Positions 10,660 through 19,657 of a DNA stretch of 64,000 nt are shown piece after piece. The stretch covers positions 248,001 to 312,000 of the forward strand of contig JANFAH010000048.1 of the NCBI GenBank assembly GCA_024663395.1, given 5' to 3'. Position 1 is the first letter of the stretch. Every line of letters starts with the position of its first letter. The position numbers were made by a program, and so were the translations under genes. This DNA comes from Pisolithus tinctorius (taxonomy: Eukaryota > Basidiomycota > Agaricomycetes > Boletales > Pisolithaceae). Under the pieces are notes generated by a model. The model made no database searches and was not told the DNA's origin. It saw only the letters and a list, made by a program, of their open reading frames with translations.

Positions 10660-13191
10660 TCAAAAGCCTCCATAAACCACCTCCCCATCAATAACGGTCG
10701 CCAGTACCTTAGTCCCCAGAATCTCCGACGCCGAGACTGTCATAATGTCTCGGTCTAGGACAACGAAATCGGCTTTCTTACCCACGGTGAGCGACCCAGT
10801 GATAGACTCGGCAAACGAGGCATAAGCCGCATCCAGTGTCATACCCTTGAGGGCTTGGAAGCGCGTCAAACGCTGTTCGGGGTACCTGTGGACGGAGGGA
10901 ATAGAACTCAAAGATTTGCTTGGACAAACGAACTGGCAACACACCATCCTTGGGAACCATGCGGAGACCGTCCAGAAACCGAGAGCCGAGTGACTGCAGC
11001 ATAAAAGCCCAATAGGGGGTTAATACCCTCCACCGGAAAATCAGAGCCAAGAGGGAGAACTTGGTTTCGAGACGTCCTAGAAAGTGGGCTCGAACAGGCA
11101 TCATGTCCCAAGCAAACAAAAAAAACATACTGAATCATCGTGCGGTACGCATATGCCCCACGGATACGTTCTGGACCCTACAGCAAGTCACATTCTCTGC
11201 TCATTCCACGAAAAAAGAAGACATTACCAAGCGCTGTTCTGCATACCACATATCACTGGTCCTGAATGAAAAGTTTAGTACAATCCTCACGTGCTCCGTA
11301 TACACTTACGCATGTGTAGGCTGAACACTAGGTATCACTATCGAAAGCAAGCGTTTTGAAAAACTACGGAAATCCGAATCCGAGGCAGATGAATACACGT
11401 ACCACCCAGGCGTCCCACTCTCTCGAGATCTTCCAGAGTCATGATCTGTGCATGCTCGATACGCGGCCTTACTTCCGACATATTAGCACCAGCGAACACG
11501 TCTTCGAAAATATCAAGGACAACACGGTTGGCACGGTCGCCGATGCAGTGGACGTTCTACGTATAGCAGACATTGAATCCGCAAGACACAGGGGAGACAA
11601 CCATTGATACTCACCACCTGCCAACCGTCGGCGTGGAATCGCTGGACGAGGTTAGAGAGAGCGTCTTCCTGGATTCGCATGAGTCCATTCGTCGATGGAT
11701 TGTCACTGTACTGTGCAAGCGTGCATAACCAGCAAAAAAAAGAACGATAGGCACATACCGGTTCTAGCATGGCTGCTCCAAAAGAGCCAAGCGCACCTAC
11801 AGCCGGTATTAATTCGTGCCCTATTTCAGAAGAGTTGACATACCGTCGGTGAACAGCTTGACACTGCGGAGGTTGAGGCGTTCGCCGACACCGTAGTCAA
11901 CCAGGCGAGATAATTTATCACCCCAATATTCGACGGCATCCAAATGGCCCATGAGATAAAGACGAAGCTACGGTATGAAGACTAAGGATGAAGAAAACAG
12001 GCATTCATAAGATACACACCGGGAGTTTCTTGGACTCTGCATATCTTCGAGGAATGAGCGGGTATTATGGTTATATCAAAGTACTCACTGCCTGTAGAGC
12101 TCGATAGCGTCAGGTTCGGTAGCGGCATCATGGATACTGGTCAAGCCAACAGCGAGGGCATCCTTGACGGTCCTCTCGAAATAGCGATGCATGTCTGTGT
12201 CGGTCGGAGGTGGAAGTGGAATCAGAGACATCGCGTTGTCCACGAAAATGCCTGATGCGCATAAGAACCGCGGCATATGCATAAAGCACGTGGATGTATA
12301 TACCGGTTGGGTGAGCAGAACCATCACGAATGATTTCCCCGCCATCTACAGTGTTTGGAAGCTCGCCCATAAGCTGTAGTACGCGTCTGGACACCCACGC
12401 TGCATGGCCATCTACACGGTCCAAGTATATACGTCTGCCTCTGAGAAGCGGTTCAGCATCTAAATCGTCCTATAAATTGTGAGTGTATGTATGCGCTACT
12501 GTGCGAGCCGACAAGTGCCAGACACCTACTGCATGAGGATACTCTGGCACTGCCCAGATGTTCTGGTCCCAGCCCATGCCTTGTATCCATTTGGACGGGT
12601 TGTTGAGGATATCGGGTTTTGCTTTGACGAAGTCGACGAGTTTCTCGAGTACCTCTGAGTCTGTCAGTGATTGAGGCATATGGAGCAGGCGTATCACCTT
12701 GTTTCGATGTGCAACCAGACAGATCGACGTTGAGCTTCAAAGAGCCGTAGGCCAGAACGTGCGCGTGTGCATCTACGAAGATGTGACCAACGCCAGCGGA
12801 CGGAACTGGGGGACGTACCAGCGAGTCCAGGGACAATTACACTGGTGGGATCGATAAACGACACGTTGAGAGACGGCCTCCTCCAAAAGTCGAGGATCCC
12901 TCCAGTTCGCTGGTTCCAACGGGCCTTGACACCCTCTTGACGTCGTGTCAGTTGATTATAGGCTCACACAAACCACAGCGACGCACCGAGGCTGCCCACG
13001 TCTGCGATGCGGGTGTCCCGTACGAGGATGCACTGTACGGTGGGGTGGGCCGGGTCTACCGTGTAGATGCCGCCGGTGGGCGAGCACACAGCGTAGTCCG
13101 GACTGGATGGCCGGGGTGGGCCGTGGAAGACAGCGCCGAGGACGAGTGCGACGGCGAGCGCCATCCATGTTTTGGGCAGATCCGCGGACAT
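10660..13191 (-). CDS. YtcJ-type metal-dependent amidohydrolase with N-terminal signal/anchor
   Basis: Member of the amidohydrolase superfamily (YtcJ-like branch), metal-dependent hydrolases of C-N bonds; the substrate cannot be told from sequence. The start is ATG 13191 (MSADLPKTWMALAVALVLGAV), followed by a hydrophobic helix that can act as signal peptide or membrane anchor. The metal-binding HxH motif is in DAHAHVLAYGS (about 12750-12790). Family blocks follow: WIQGMGWDQN, DRVDGHAAWVS, TSIHDAATEPDAIELY, SVKLFTDGALGSFGAAM, HADGWQVNVHCIGDRAN, RIEHAQIMT and LLFGSDFPVEGINPL with the metal-binding Asp. The C-terminal composite beta-sandwich segment reads GKKADFVVLDRDI and the protein ends EVVYGGF. 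About ten short introns are needed to join these blocks. Divergent from the cytidylyltransferase gene over roughly 80 bp. Confidence 0.88.
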
Positions 13192-13273
13192 CGTGCAGTG
13201 GTCGTCGTGGTGGTCCAACCCGGTGGCTTGGCTTGGCACGTGCCCGCCCCCCTGTCGCTTCTTCCCACCCACC

Positions 13274-14615
13274 ATGGACGATCTGCTGCACACACAGCAC
13301 AGAAAGACGCAGCCCCTGAAGAAGTCGATCGGGAAACATCCTCTCCCAACCGACTCACCCACCTACGACGCGCAAGTCTTCTTTGTTCTTTCGGTCTGAC
13401 CTGGCTTGGCTCACCCGATCTGTCTATTTAGATCCGAAGAGGACAATGACCCGCTCACAGACGACGGCGGATCGGCCAAGTCTGTGCCCGTCTCGGCACG
13501 CTCTAACCGTCCTACTCCCCTCCATAGCAAGCCTGGCGCCGCAAGAGCTGGCGGTCGGCACCAGCTCGCGTCCAGCATGCTCTCCGACGACGGCATCGAC
13601 TCACAGACATACGACGGCGATGTCGAATCATCCATCACCGCAAGGGCAGGTCATCACGGGCATCCCGGCCTCCGCCATTCGTCGTCGACGTCGACGTCGA
13701 CGCTGACATCACAGATCGACGACAGCAGGGTGTACTCAGCTGTACCCCAGCTATCGACGCAAGAGCCAGCCCCCTTCAATACTGCCTCACTCACACCTCA
13801 CGACATCCAATCGTTCGTCAGGAAAGCCATCGAGGGCGAACCAGGACGACCCTATCGCATCAACCCACCACCAACAGACAGACCAGTTCGCATCTACGCA
13901 GACGGTAACCCACTCGTTTCGTTCTGATCTCGGCAGATATATTTAACACAACTCCCTTTAGGCGTTTATGATCTATTTCACTTTGGGTAAGGGCCACCTT
14001 CAATGACCAACTTACCACGGAACACTGATCAGGACGGAGTTAGCCACGCCTTACAGCTCAGACAAGCAAAGCTCTCATTTCCCAACGTGTACCTGCTCGT
14101 CGGCGTTAGCAGCGACGAAGATGTCCGACACCACAAATGTCGCGGCGTCATGAGCTACACCGAACGGTTCGTACTCCCCCTGCCTTTTTGTGTCCCGTCT
14201 CATCCATACCTAACCCTTAGATGCGAGGCTGTTCGTCACTGCCGATGGGTAGACGAAATCGTCGCCGACGCACCGTGGATACTTGATTCCGCATTCCTCG
14301 AGAAGTGGAAAATCGATTATGTCGCACACGACGAGCAGCCCTACGGCGCGGAAGGCCACGACGACGTGTATGCATTCATAAAGCAGCAAGGTACATACAA
14401 CTTTATGATTCCCAAGTAGCCGCAAACATTCACATTTCCTCGCAGGAAAATTCCTCCCCACCCGCCGCACACCTGGCGTCTCGACGTCCGATCTGCTAGC
14501 ACGCATCGTGTCGGGATATCGGAACCGAGATTTTGACGAGAAACTCGAAAAGATGGGCCATTCGGAACTGAAAGCCGAGGGATGCGACTTTGAATGCAAC
14601 AGTCAGTCCGAGTAA
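13274..14615 (+). CDS. PCT1: Choline-phosphate cytidylyltransferase (CCT)
   Basis: Converts phosphocholine and CTP to CDP-choline, the rate-limiting step of the Kennedy pathway for phosphatidylcholine. The catalytic domain shows VYDLFHFGHALQLRQAK with the HxGH nucleotide-binding motif, VGVSSDEDV, RHCRWVDEIVADAPW, YVAHDEQPY and RTPGVSTSDLL. Introns are at about 13376-13440, between YADG and VYDLF, inside FG|HALQ, inside YTE(R)CEA, and before KFLPTRR. The N-terminus is Ser-rich and low-complexity. The start at ATG 13274 (MDDLLHTQHRK) is inferred, because it joins in frame only with an acceptor at 13440. The protein stops soon after SELKAEGCDFECNSQSE, so I see no long C-terminal amphipathic membrane-binding region as in animal CCTs, unless a further exon was missed. 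Confidence 0.88.
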
Positions 14616-14659
14616 CTGAAACGATCTATCTGCGAAGAGCATAAGCTAGATACATAGTA

Positions 14660-14810
14660 CACAATAGACTTGGTAACGCTTCGCTGTCGCTCAGTCGCTA
14701 TCAGTCAGCGTATCTGGTCGCCCTCCATTTCATGATTCACGTTTCACCTTTTCGTTGGTTCGGGGCTCATTACTCCTATCAGGTAACGACGATCCCCACT
14801 TCCCGCGCGT
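14660..14810 (-). pseudogene. Relic fragment of a SRAP (HMCES) gene 3' end
   Basis: On the minus strand this segment encodes NEPRTNEKVKRES followed by a stop. The intact SRAP gene 4.9 kb away ends DEPQNDEKKVKRES followed by a stop. Similarity continues past the stop into the 3' flank (both have a cacaa...ttggtaa block and a gcgtatct/acgtatct...ccatttcatgattcac block) and ends in both directions with no other SRAP exon. So this is a degenerate partial copy, or the abandoned end of a relocated gene. Similarity was judged by eye and the edges are approximate. Confidence 0.65.
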
Positions 14811-15070
14811 TGCAGACAAGAGTCTGATGGTTCTAGATAATGATCTCATTGCGTGGTAACCCCTGATATCCTGCGGCCTTGGAGTCATGAACACGTACGT
14901 GTGATTCGGTCTGTGACGACTCACCACATCGCATCCTCGCAGGTGATAGTAGGAAAAGCTTCTTCGCGTAACCAAATCACTATGCATACTCCAGCCCTCC
15001 AGGATCTCAACTTGCTGTATGAAGTTTAGGTTTAATTTAGCGGAGATGACTCGATGGGCGGCAATTCATC
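14811..15070. other. Intergenic interval, nothing further recognised
   Basis: Unassigned sequence between the SRAP relic and the promoter of the small secreted protein gene. The open frame running through it on the minus strand continues from the relic but does not resemble SRAP or any other family I know. Confidence 0.5.
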
Positions 15071-15071
15071 C

Positions 15072-15078
15072 TATAAAG
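15072..15078 (+). promoter_or_regulatory. TATA box of the small secreted protein gene
   Basis: TATAAAG lies 41 bp upstream of the ATG at 15119, with a short A/C-rich leader ending accaccATG. A strong TATA box with a short leader is typical of highly expressed fungal genes. Confidence 0.6.
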
Positions 15079-15118
15079 GAGCGGCCTTGAACCATAACGC
15101 CCCTTCCACCAAACCACC

Positions 15119-15438
15119 ATGAACCTCAAGCTGCTCAGTCTCCTTGCTCTCAGCTCCGTACCCGTAGCAATGGCGGGCCCTTTTGCCTATGCCTTATGTC
15201 AAACTGGTAAGTCGATGAGACGCATCCAACACGGAACTGGTACATGGTTTTCTGCTGTTGCTTCATGTGTTTCACAGGGTGCAACACAGTTACTGTAGCT
15301 TGTTATGCGGCGGCCGGGTTCACCTTTGGGTCGGTCGCTGCCGCTGCGGCACCCTCGTTACTCGTTGGCTGTAACACAGCCCAAGGCGCATGTATGGCCG
15401 CATGCGCCGCGACCGCGTTACTGGCACCGGTTCCTTGA
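15119..15438 (+). CDS. Small secreted Cys/Ala/Gly-rich protein (82 aa)
   Basis: Two exons, 15119-15206 and 15278-15438, join in frame to give 82 residues. Residues 1-19 form a clear signal peptide (MNLKLLSLLALSSVPVAMA) with predicted cleavage before GPFAYALCQTGC. The mature part of about 63 residues has six cysteines in the order CQTGC, ACYAAAG, GCNTAQGACMAAC, spaced by Ala/Gly/Val-rich hydrophobic stretches, and ends LLAPVP. From memory, short fungal secreted proteins beginning GP-AYG-CQ-GC are widespread in agaricomycetes, often annotated only as hypothetical or zygote-specific-like; no function is established to my knowledge. It sits between the SRAP relic and the left end of the Harbinger element. 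Confidence 0.85.
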
Positions 15439-15650
15439 GCTCTTGGCTCTATCCCTGTCAATGAGTATGTCTTATGTCTTATGTAGGGTGGGGACTAACT
15501 GAGTGATCATCAATCCAAGAGAGCCTTGGAGCAGTTGGGCCCATATTTTCTTGCCTTTGCTGTGTTACTCTGTACTTGTTTCTTATTTGTTCTGTTCATT
15601 GTAAAACCCAGTGTCTGCTTTTTCACCATATGTACCAATATTTTCCTTCT

Positions 15651-15726
15651 TTAGAGCTTGTATGGAAAGCACAGTTCAGTTGTAGTTTATGAACTTCATG
15701 GATTGTTCTTGTTTGATGGGTGGTGG
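15651..15726. repeat. Left terminal inverted repeat of the Harbinger element
   Basis: Begins TTAGAGCTTGTATGGAAAG and ends GTTTGATGGGTGGTG. Pairs with 18612-18686 at about 64 of 75 positions. Mismatches are concentrated in the middle; the inner 25 bases (TGGATTGTTCTTGTTTGATG...) are identical. Confidence 0.85.
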
Positions 15727-15783
15727 AAAAATCCAGGCCAAAGCATCAGAGATTGAAATGTTGGTTTCCCTCCTGATGGTAGC

Positions 15784-17046
15784 ATGTCTCTCCCTCCCTA
15801 TCTTGCCTCTGCCAATACTCGACATGATCACATCTGGCGAGTACTAATCGAACTTTTTGACATCTTAGGATCAAATATCGTTGAACTAATGGAAACAGCG
15901 GCAGAAATAGAGGAAGAATCCAAGCATGCCAAGTGGACTGATGAAGAGGTCGCCACCCTTGTTGATTATCTGCACACAAATCGCTCAGAGTGGGCTGATG
16001 CTGGCAACTTCCGACAAGCGACTTATGCAAAAGCTGCAGAGAGCATTTGCAAGCTCCACAGGTCTGGTAAAATCAAGGATTCGAAGAATGTGTCAATTAA
16101 ATGGGGATCGGTATGTCCTTCTCTATTCTAAAGTTGCTATGCTGACACTAGATGTAGCTTAAACATACATACAACACAATCATGACTTATCGCAGCAGAT
16201 CAGGCAAACATTGGGACAACAAGAACGGTGCGAATATCTGTGGAGCAGCTGATGCAGAGGAATGGGCAAAATTTGTCAGTGTGAAGGTACATATTTGATC
16301 TTACAGATAACTATGATCAGTTCGCTGAGACATCGCAGTGAAATGCGGCCATGAAGCCCTTCTGCAACAAGGGCTGGCAGTATCTTCCAATGATGGAGGA
16401 TATTTTTCCACAGGGTGGTGCGACCGGCTCCCATGCTTTCCATCCTGGGGTGTTAAACCCCATGCTCACCATGACCACTGATAGTAACTTTACGGTCTCT
16501 GTCCCCCCCAACCCTACAATGACTACTGACAGTACCACCTCCATCCCATCCATCCCCCCCTCCACTGCTGCATTCAGTGGAAAGTGCTCATTCACTGTGA
16601 TGTCTACTGATATCACAGAAACAGCATCCCCTTCCCTCCTATTCTCAAGAAATCAGCATCCCCCAATGACTCCCGTCTCGTCCATTCATAGTAGTAAGCA
16701 CAGCTGAACGTCCGCTCAATCTTCCAGCAAGATGCAGCCTCAACCTTCCAGCTCTCACACCATCACAGTTGTATTGATCAGTAACATGATCCGGTGCTTG
16801 GGGGACCAGCTGGTGACAACTTTCATGGATCCATTGATCACGGTCCAGATGGCTACACAAATGCTATACAAAGATTCCGAGATCCCTCCCCACCATTGTG
16901 CATTTATGATGCATCAGTTTTCTGGCATATCTAACCCTGCCACCGTTTTTATAGCTTTACCTGATGAACAATCCCGTCACGTGTATGTAGCAGATATGTA
17001 CAATAGCTTTTTCCAAGGCGCTAGCAATGCCCCCCCTACTGTGTAG
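15784..17046 (+). CDS. Harbinger-associated Myb/SANT-like DNA-binding protein
   Basis: The accessory protein of PIF/Harbinger elements; in the superfamily it binds the transposon ends or the nuclease and helps nuclear import. After a short N-terminus (MSLPPYLASANTRHD), a trihelical Myb/SANT-like module begins AKWTDEEVATLVDYL and runs through ATYAKAAESIC to VSIKWGS. An intron follows (donor near 16112), then an exon with LKHTYNTIMTYRSRSG and WDNKNGANICGAADAEEW, an intron with donor near 16287, and NAAMKPFCNKGWQYLPMMEDI. The last part, from MQPQPSSSHT to the stop at 17046, joins either across a very short (about 34 nt) intron at 16695-16728 or after a real stop. The frame is otherwise open, in contrast to the nuclease gene. 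Confidence 0.6.
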
Positions 17047-17075
17047 TATGTGTAGCACAAGTCAGTGTATCGTAG

Positions 17076-18558
17076 CTACAGAAATGAACTATCAAATGTG
17101 TTGGCATCCCTCCAGCATGTGCATCGAACAAAAGTCAGATTAGATTTTACTAGTACATGATGGATGTAGCTAAAACAAACTTCTTCCTCGAAGAAGTCAG
17201 ATTCCGCGTCTGATTCACTGTCCATGGTACTCTGCACTCGCTCCACCAAAATACATTGATAATCGGCCCACATGGCCGTCGCAATATCGTCCCGCATCCT
17301 GCACACGAGTATGTCTTCTTCTAAGCTCCTCGTTCCTTCCATGGCTTGGGGATTAGTATGCAGGCCTGGCTGCTGCTTGCCCTCATCATCTTCATCGAGA
17401 GAAATATCGTCTGTGCCCTCCTCGCTCTCACCATGCATATGAATAAAATTGTGAACAGCGCAAAGTGTGGCAGGGATCCATGCTTGTATATCGATGTCGT
17501 ATTCTGGTGCCAGAAGGAGTATTCAAAAGTGATGCTTTAGGATGCCGAAGATTCGTTCTATGACATTTCGTGCTGACGTGTGCTGCAAGTTGAAAAGCTC
17601 CTCCTTATTTGCTGGTCTGAGAGGAAATGAATAAATAAATAAAACAGTGAGCAAGACAAAAAACATACCGCATGTTAGCACGGCCCCATTCTGCAAGATG
17701 ATACTGGATGCCCCAGTAGGGGACTAGCAACTCTCAACGTGAGGGGTAGCCAGCATCAGCGAGGAGATATTTTCCATTGGGGATGTGGAGGTCGGTGGAT
17801 GTTGTGTCACCATAGACATGGGCGTCCATCACAGATCCTTCCCACCCTGTCAGCATATAAACAAACTTCAGACCAAAATCGCAGATGAACAGGCCATTTT
17901 GCGAGAGGAATCCCTTGTGGTTGCGATAGTTGGAACGTATAATTGAAGGGGGGGATACAGGAATGTGGCAGCCATCTATCGCACCAATCGCATTCCGAAA
18001 GTATGGCCAAAATTTGGGGTTGTGTCAGATCTTCAGATGGATGGCTTCACCAGTCGGAAACTGGACATAGGTAATATAAAAGGGGGGTTCTGAAAATACG
18101 AAGAGCAATTTCTTGAAGTACCTGTAAAAAAATATGAATATCTGATTTGTCGCACATATTTTGTATTGAACTCACCGAGATATTGTGTCATTTGACCACT
18201 GAAAACACTCACCAACATGCCTGACTGTCAGGCCAGTCACACATGTGTAGAGGAAAATCACGAGCTGTTCTTCCAGAGTAACAAATTTCGAGTTGCTGTG
18301 ACCAATCTCCCACAGCTCCTCTATGAGCTGAACAAAAATCTCCTTGCACATACCAAGTTCACAGCAAATACAATCAGGGTGACCAGTTAGGAGTTCTTGA
18401 ACCCACATGTCTCCAGAGAGTTTGGAGGTGTGGTACAGTATCAGCTCTTTGCAAACACTGGAGCCAACCAGTTCAGCCAACAAGACTAGGAGCGTCTGGA
18501 GGGCAGTCAAAATATGCTGCAGTAGCGCTTGGCGCACATCAGGATGATCAGGCAGCAT
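17076..18558 (-). pseudogene. HARBI1-like DDE nuclease of the Harbinger element, three in-frame stops
   Basis: Reads from ATG 18558 (MLPDHPDVRQALLQ) through a helical N-terminal domain (LSGDMWVQELLTGHPDC, VTLEEQLVIFLYTCVTG) and a short intron, into the nuclease core. The DDE residues are visible: Asp in AIDGCHIPV, Asp in GSVMDAHVY, Glu in ARNVIERIFGIL. Three TGA codons interrupt the frame: at 18025-18027 (LKI-stop-HNPKFWP), 17734-17736 (GYPSR-stop-ELLVPY) and 17523-17525 (HHF-stop-ILLLAPE). There is no frameshift. An acidic tail follows (DDISLDEDDEG). It ends 30 bp from the stop of the convergent Myb-like gene. Family assignment is firm; the enzyme cannot be made in full length. Confidence 0.85.
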
Positions 18559-18611
18559 CTTTGGAGGAGTTCAATCTCCAACATACTGCTGGACCTTATG
18601 CTGAATCTGTG

Positions 18612-18686
18612 CACCACCCATCAAACAAGAACAATCCAACAAGTTTCTGAACTGCAAGTGAACTGCACTTTCCGTACAAGCTCTAA
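18612..18686. repeat. Right terminal inverted repeat of the Harbinger element
   Basis: Reverse complement of the left repeat, ending TACAAGCTCTAA at 18686. Flanking sequence beyond it (gtaagagg) does not resemble the left flank (ttttccttc), which sets the element edge within two or three bases. Confidence 0.85.
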
Positions 18687-19049
18687 GTAAGAGGAATCAT
18701 CATGTTTCGGAGCCATGGCAATTTTACAATTCTTTTGAATTTCCACTCGACATACATGTATTGAAATAGATTCCGGGTAAACCTGTGCAAAGGACGATCC
18801 AGACGAGAATGAGGACACCGCGGGCGACTTTGAATTCAGGGTGTAGTTACATAGGGCTGCACGGTTTCCAGTTAGTTAGTTCAAGATAGGAAAGAAAAGA
18901 GGTATTCGTACAACACGCCACATGGGCCATTTGATACGATAGAGAACAGAAACAGGATCATATCAAGTAATCATTACCACGTAATGCTCCGACCTCTGCA
19001 GCTGTATGCCCCTTATGTAAGTGCTACTTAGTCCATCCCGCCAATAACC
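18687..19049. other. Intergenic flank of the Harbinger element
   Basis: About 360 bp between the transposon end and the CMC4-like start. No coding segment or RNA recognised; it presumably contains the CMC4-like promoter, now next to the insertion. Confidence 0.5.
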
Positions 19050-19414
19050 ATGGTACGGGCTTGAACGTTTGAATCCACTACGTTCCGTGCGCTGACGATA
19101 GTTCCCATTCAAGTCTGACACGGTGCGAAGTTGCCATGCCGAAGGTGAGCAAACTAAACTGCCTGATGAGCCAAAGGACACATGCATCAACGTCGGGCCT
19201 GTTGCCTCCAGCGCGTACATTGGGAAGTTGTCTGGATGCTAATGCGTATCGCCCTGATAAATGCGACAAGCTCGTCAAGGCTTTGTATCTCTGTTGCGAT
19301 GAGATGTACAAGAAAGGTGGCAGAGGTGCAGAGTCGAGCGCTTGTCCCATGCAGAGTGTTGTGGAGCGTTGGTTGAAGAGGCACACTGACGCCGACGTTG
19401 ACTCTCGAGGGTGA
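19050..19414 (+). CDS. CMC4: CMC4-like twin-CX9C mitochondrial intermembrane-space protein
   Basis: Small Cys-motif protein of the Mia40 import pathway. Three exons give 82 residues: an ATG-only exon (19050-19052), 19102-19144 and 19212-19414. The joined product carries CHAEARTLGSC (CX9C) and CDKLVKALYLC (CX9C), with LDANAYRPDKC between them and an end ACPMQSVVERWLK that matches fungal Cmc4 proteins. The second and third exons are strongly supported because the frame across 19144/19212 creates the first CX9C exactly. The single-codon first exon is the weakest part; another start upstream is possible. Cmc4 homologues usually have an extra Cys in the first motif (AC); here it is Arg. Convergent with the SRAP gene. 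Confidence 0.72.
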
Positions 19415-19657
19415 CGAACATCAAGTACGTTTCACCGTACGTCATGTTTTGCGACTTTTATCGTCCTGCACTCTCCTCCTAGGCGCTGCTCTCCTCGGCT
19501 GTCAGATGCACTACATAAGAACGTACGCTGTCAAGCCACGGCGTGCATGGATACGTCCATTCAATTTTTAGTATCAATCCCATAATCAGATCTGCATCCC
19601 CTCATTGTCACAAATACAGAGTTGGTAATATCATCAACGTATCTTGCTGCCCCTATT

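Larger units (their letters stand above)
15651..18686. mobile_element. PIF/Harbinger-type DNA transposon, non-autonomous through decay of its nuclease
   Basis: A complete element of about 3.0 kb, bounded by 75-bp terminal inverted repeats (15651-15726 and 18612-18686) matching at about 85 percent by eye, starting TTAGAGCTTGTA and ending TACAAGCTCTAA. It carries the two genes of the superfamily in convergent orientation: a Myb/SANT-like DNA-binding protein (+) and a HARBI1-like DDE nuclease (-). If the outer TTA/TAA are target-site copies, they fit the TWA preference of Harbinger elements with one mismatch. The nuclease has three in-frame stops, so the copy cannot move by itself. Confidence 0.85.

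Noticed and set aside
10264..10663. Overlapping open frames between the phosphatase and amidohydrolase genes
   Set aside because: No conserved motif, no splice support, and similar-length frames occur on both strands as expected by chance.
17807..18010. Apparent frameshift in the Harbinger nuclease after the C run near 17948-17954
   Set aside because: Recounting gave seven Cs, which keep the frame; the shifted open frame is a shadow. Only TGA stops interrupt the gene.
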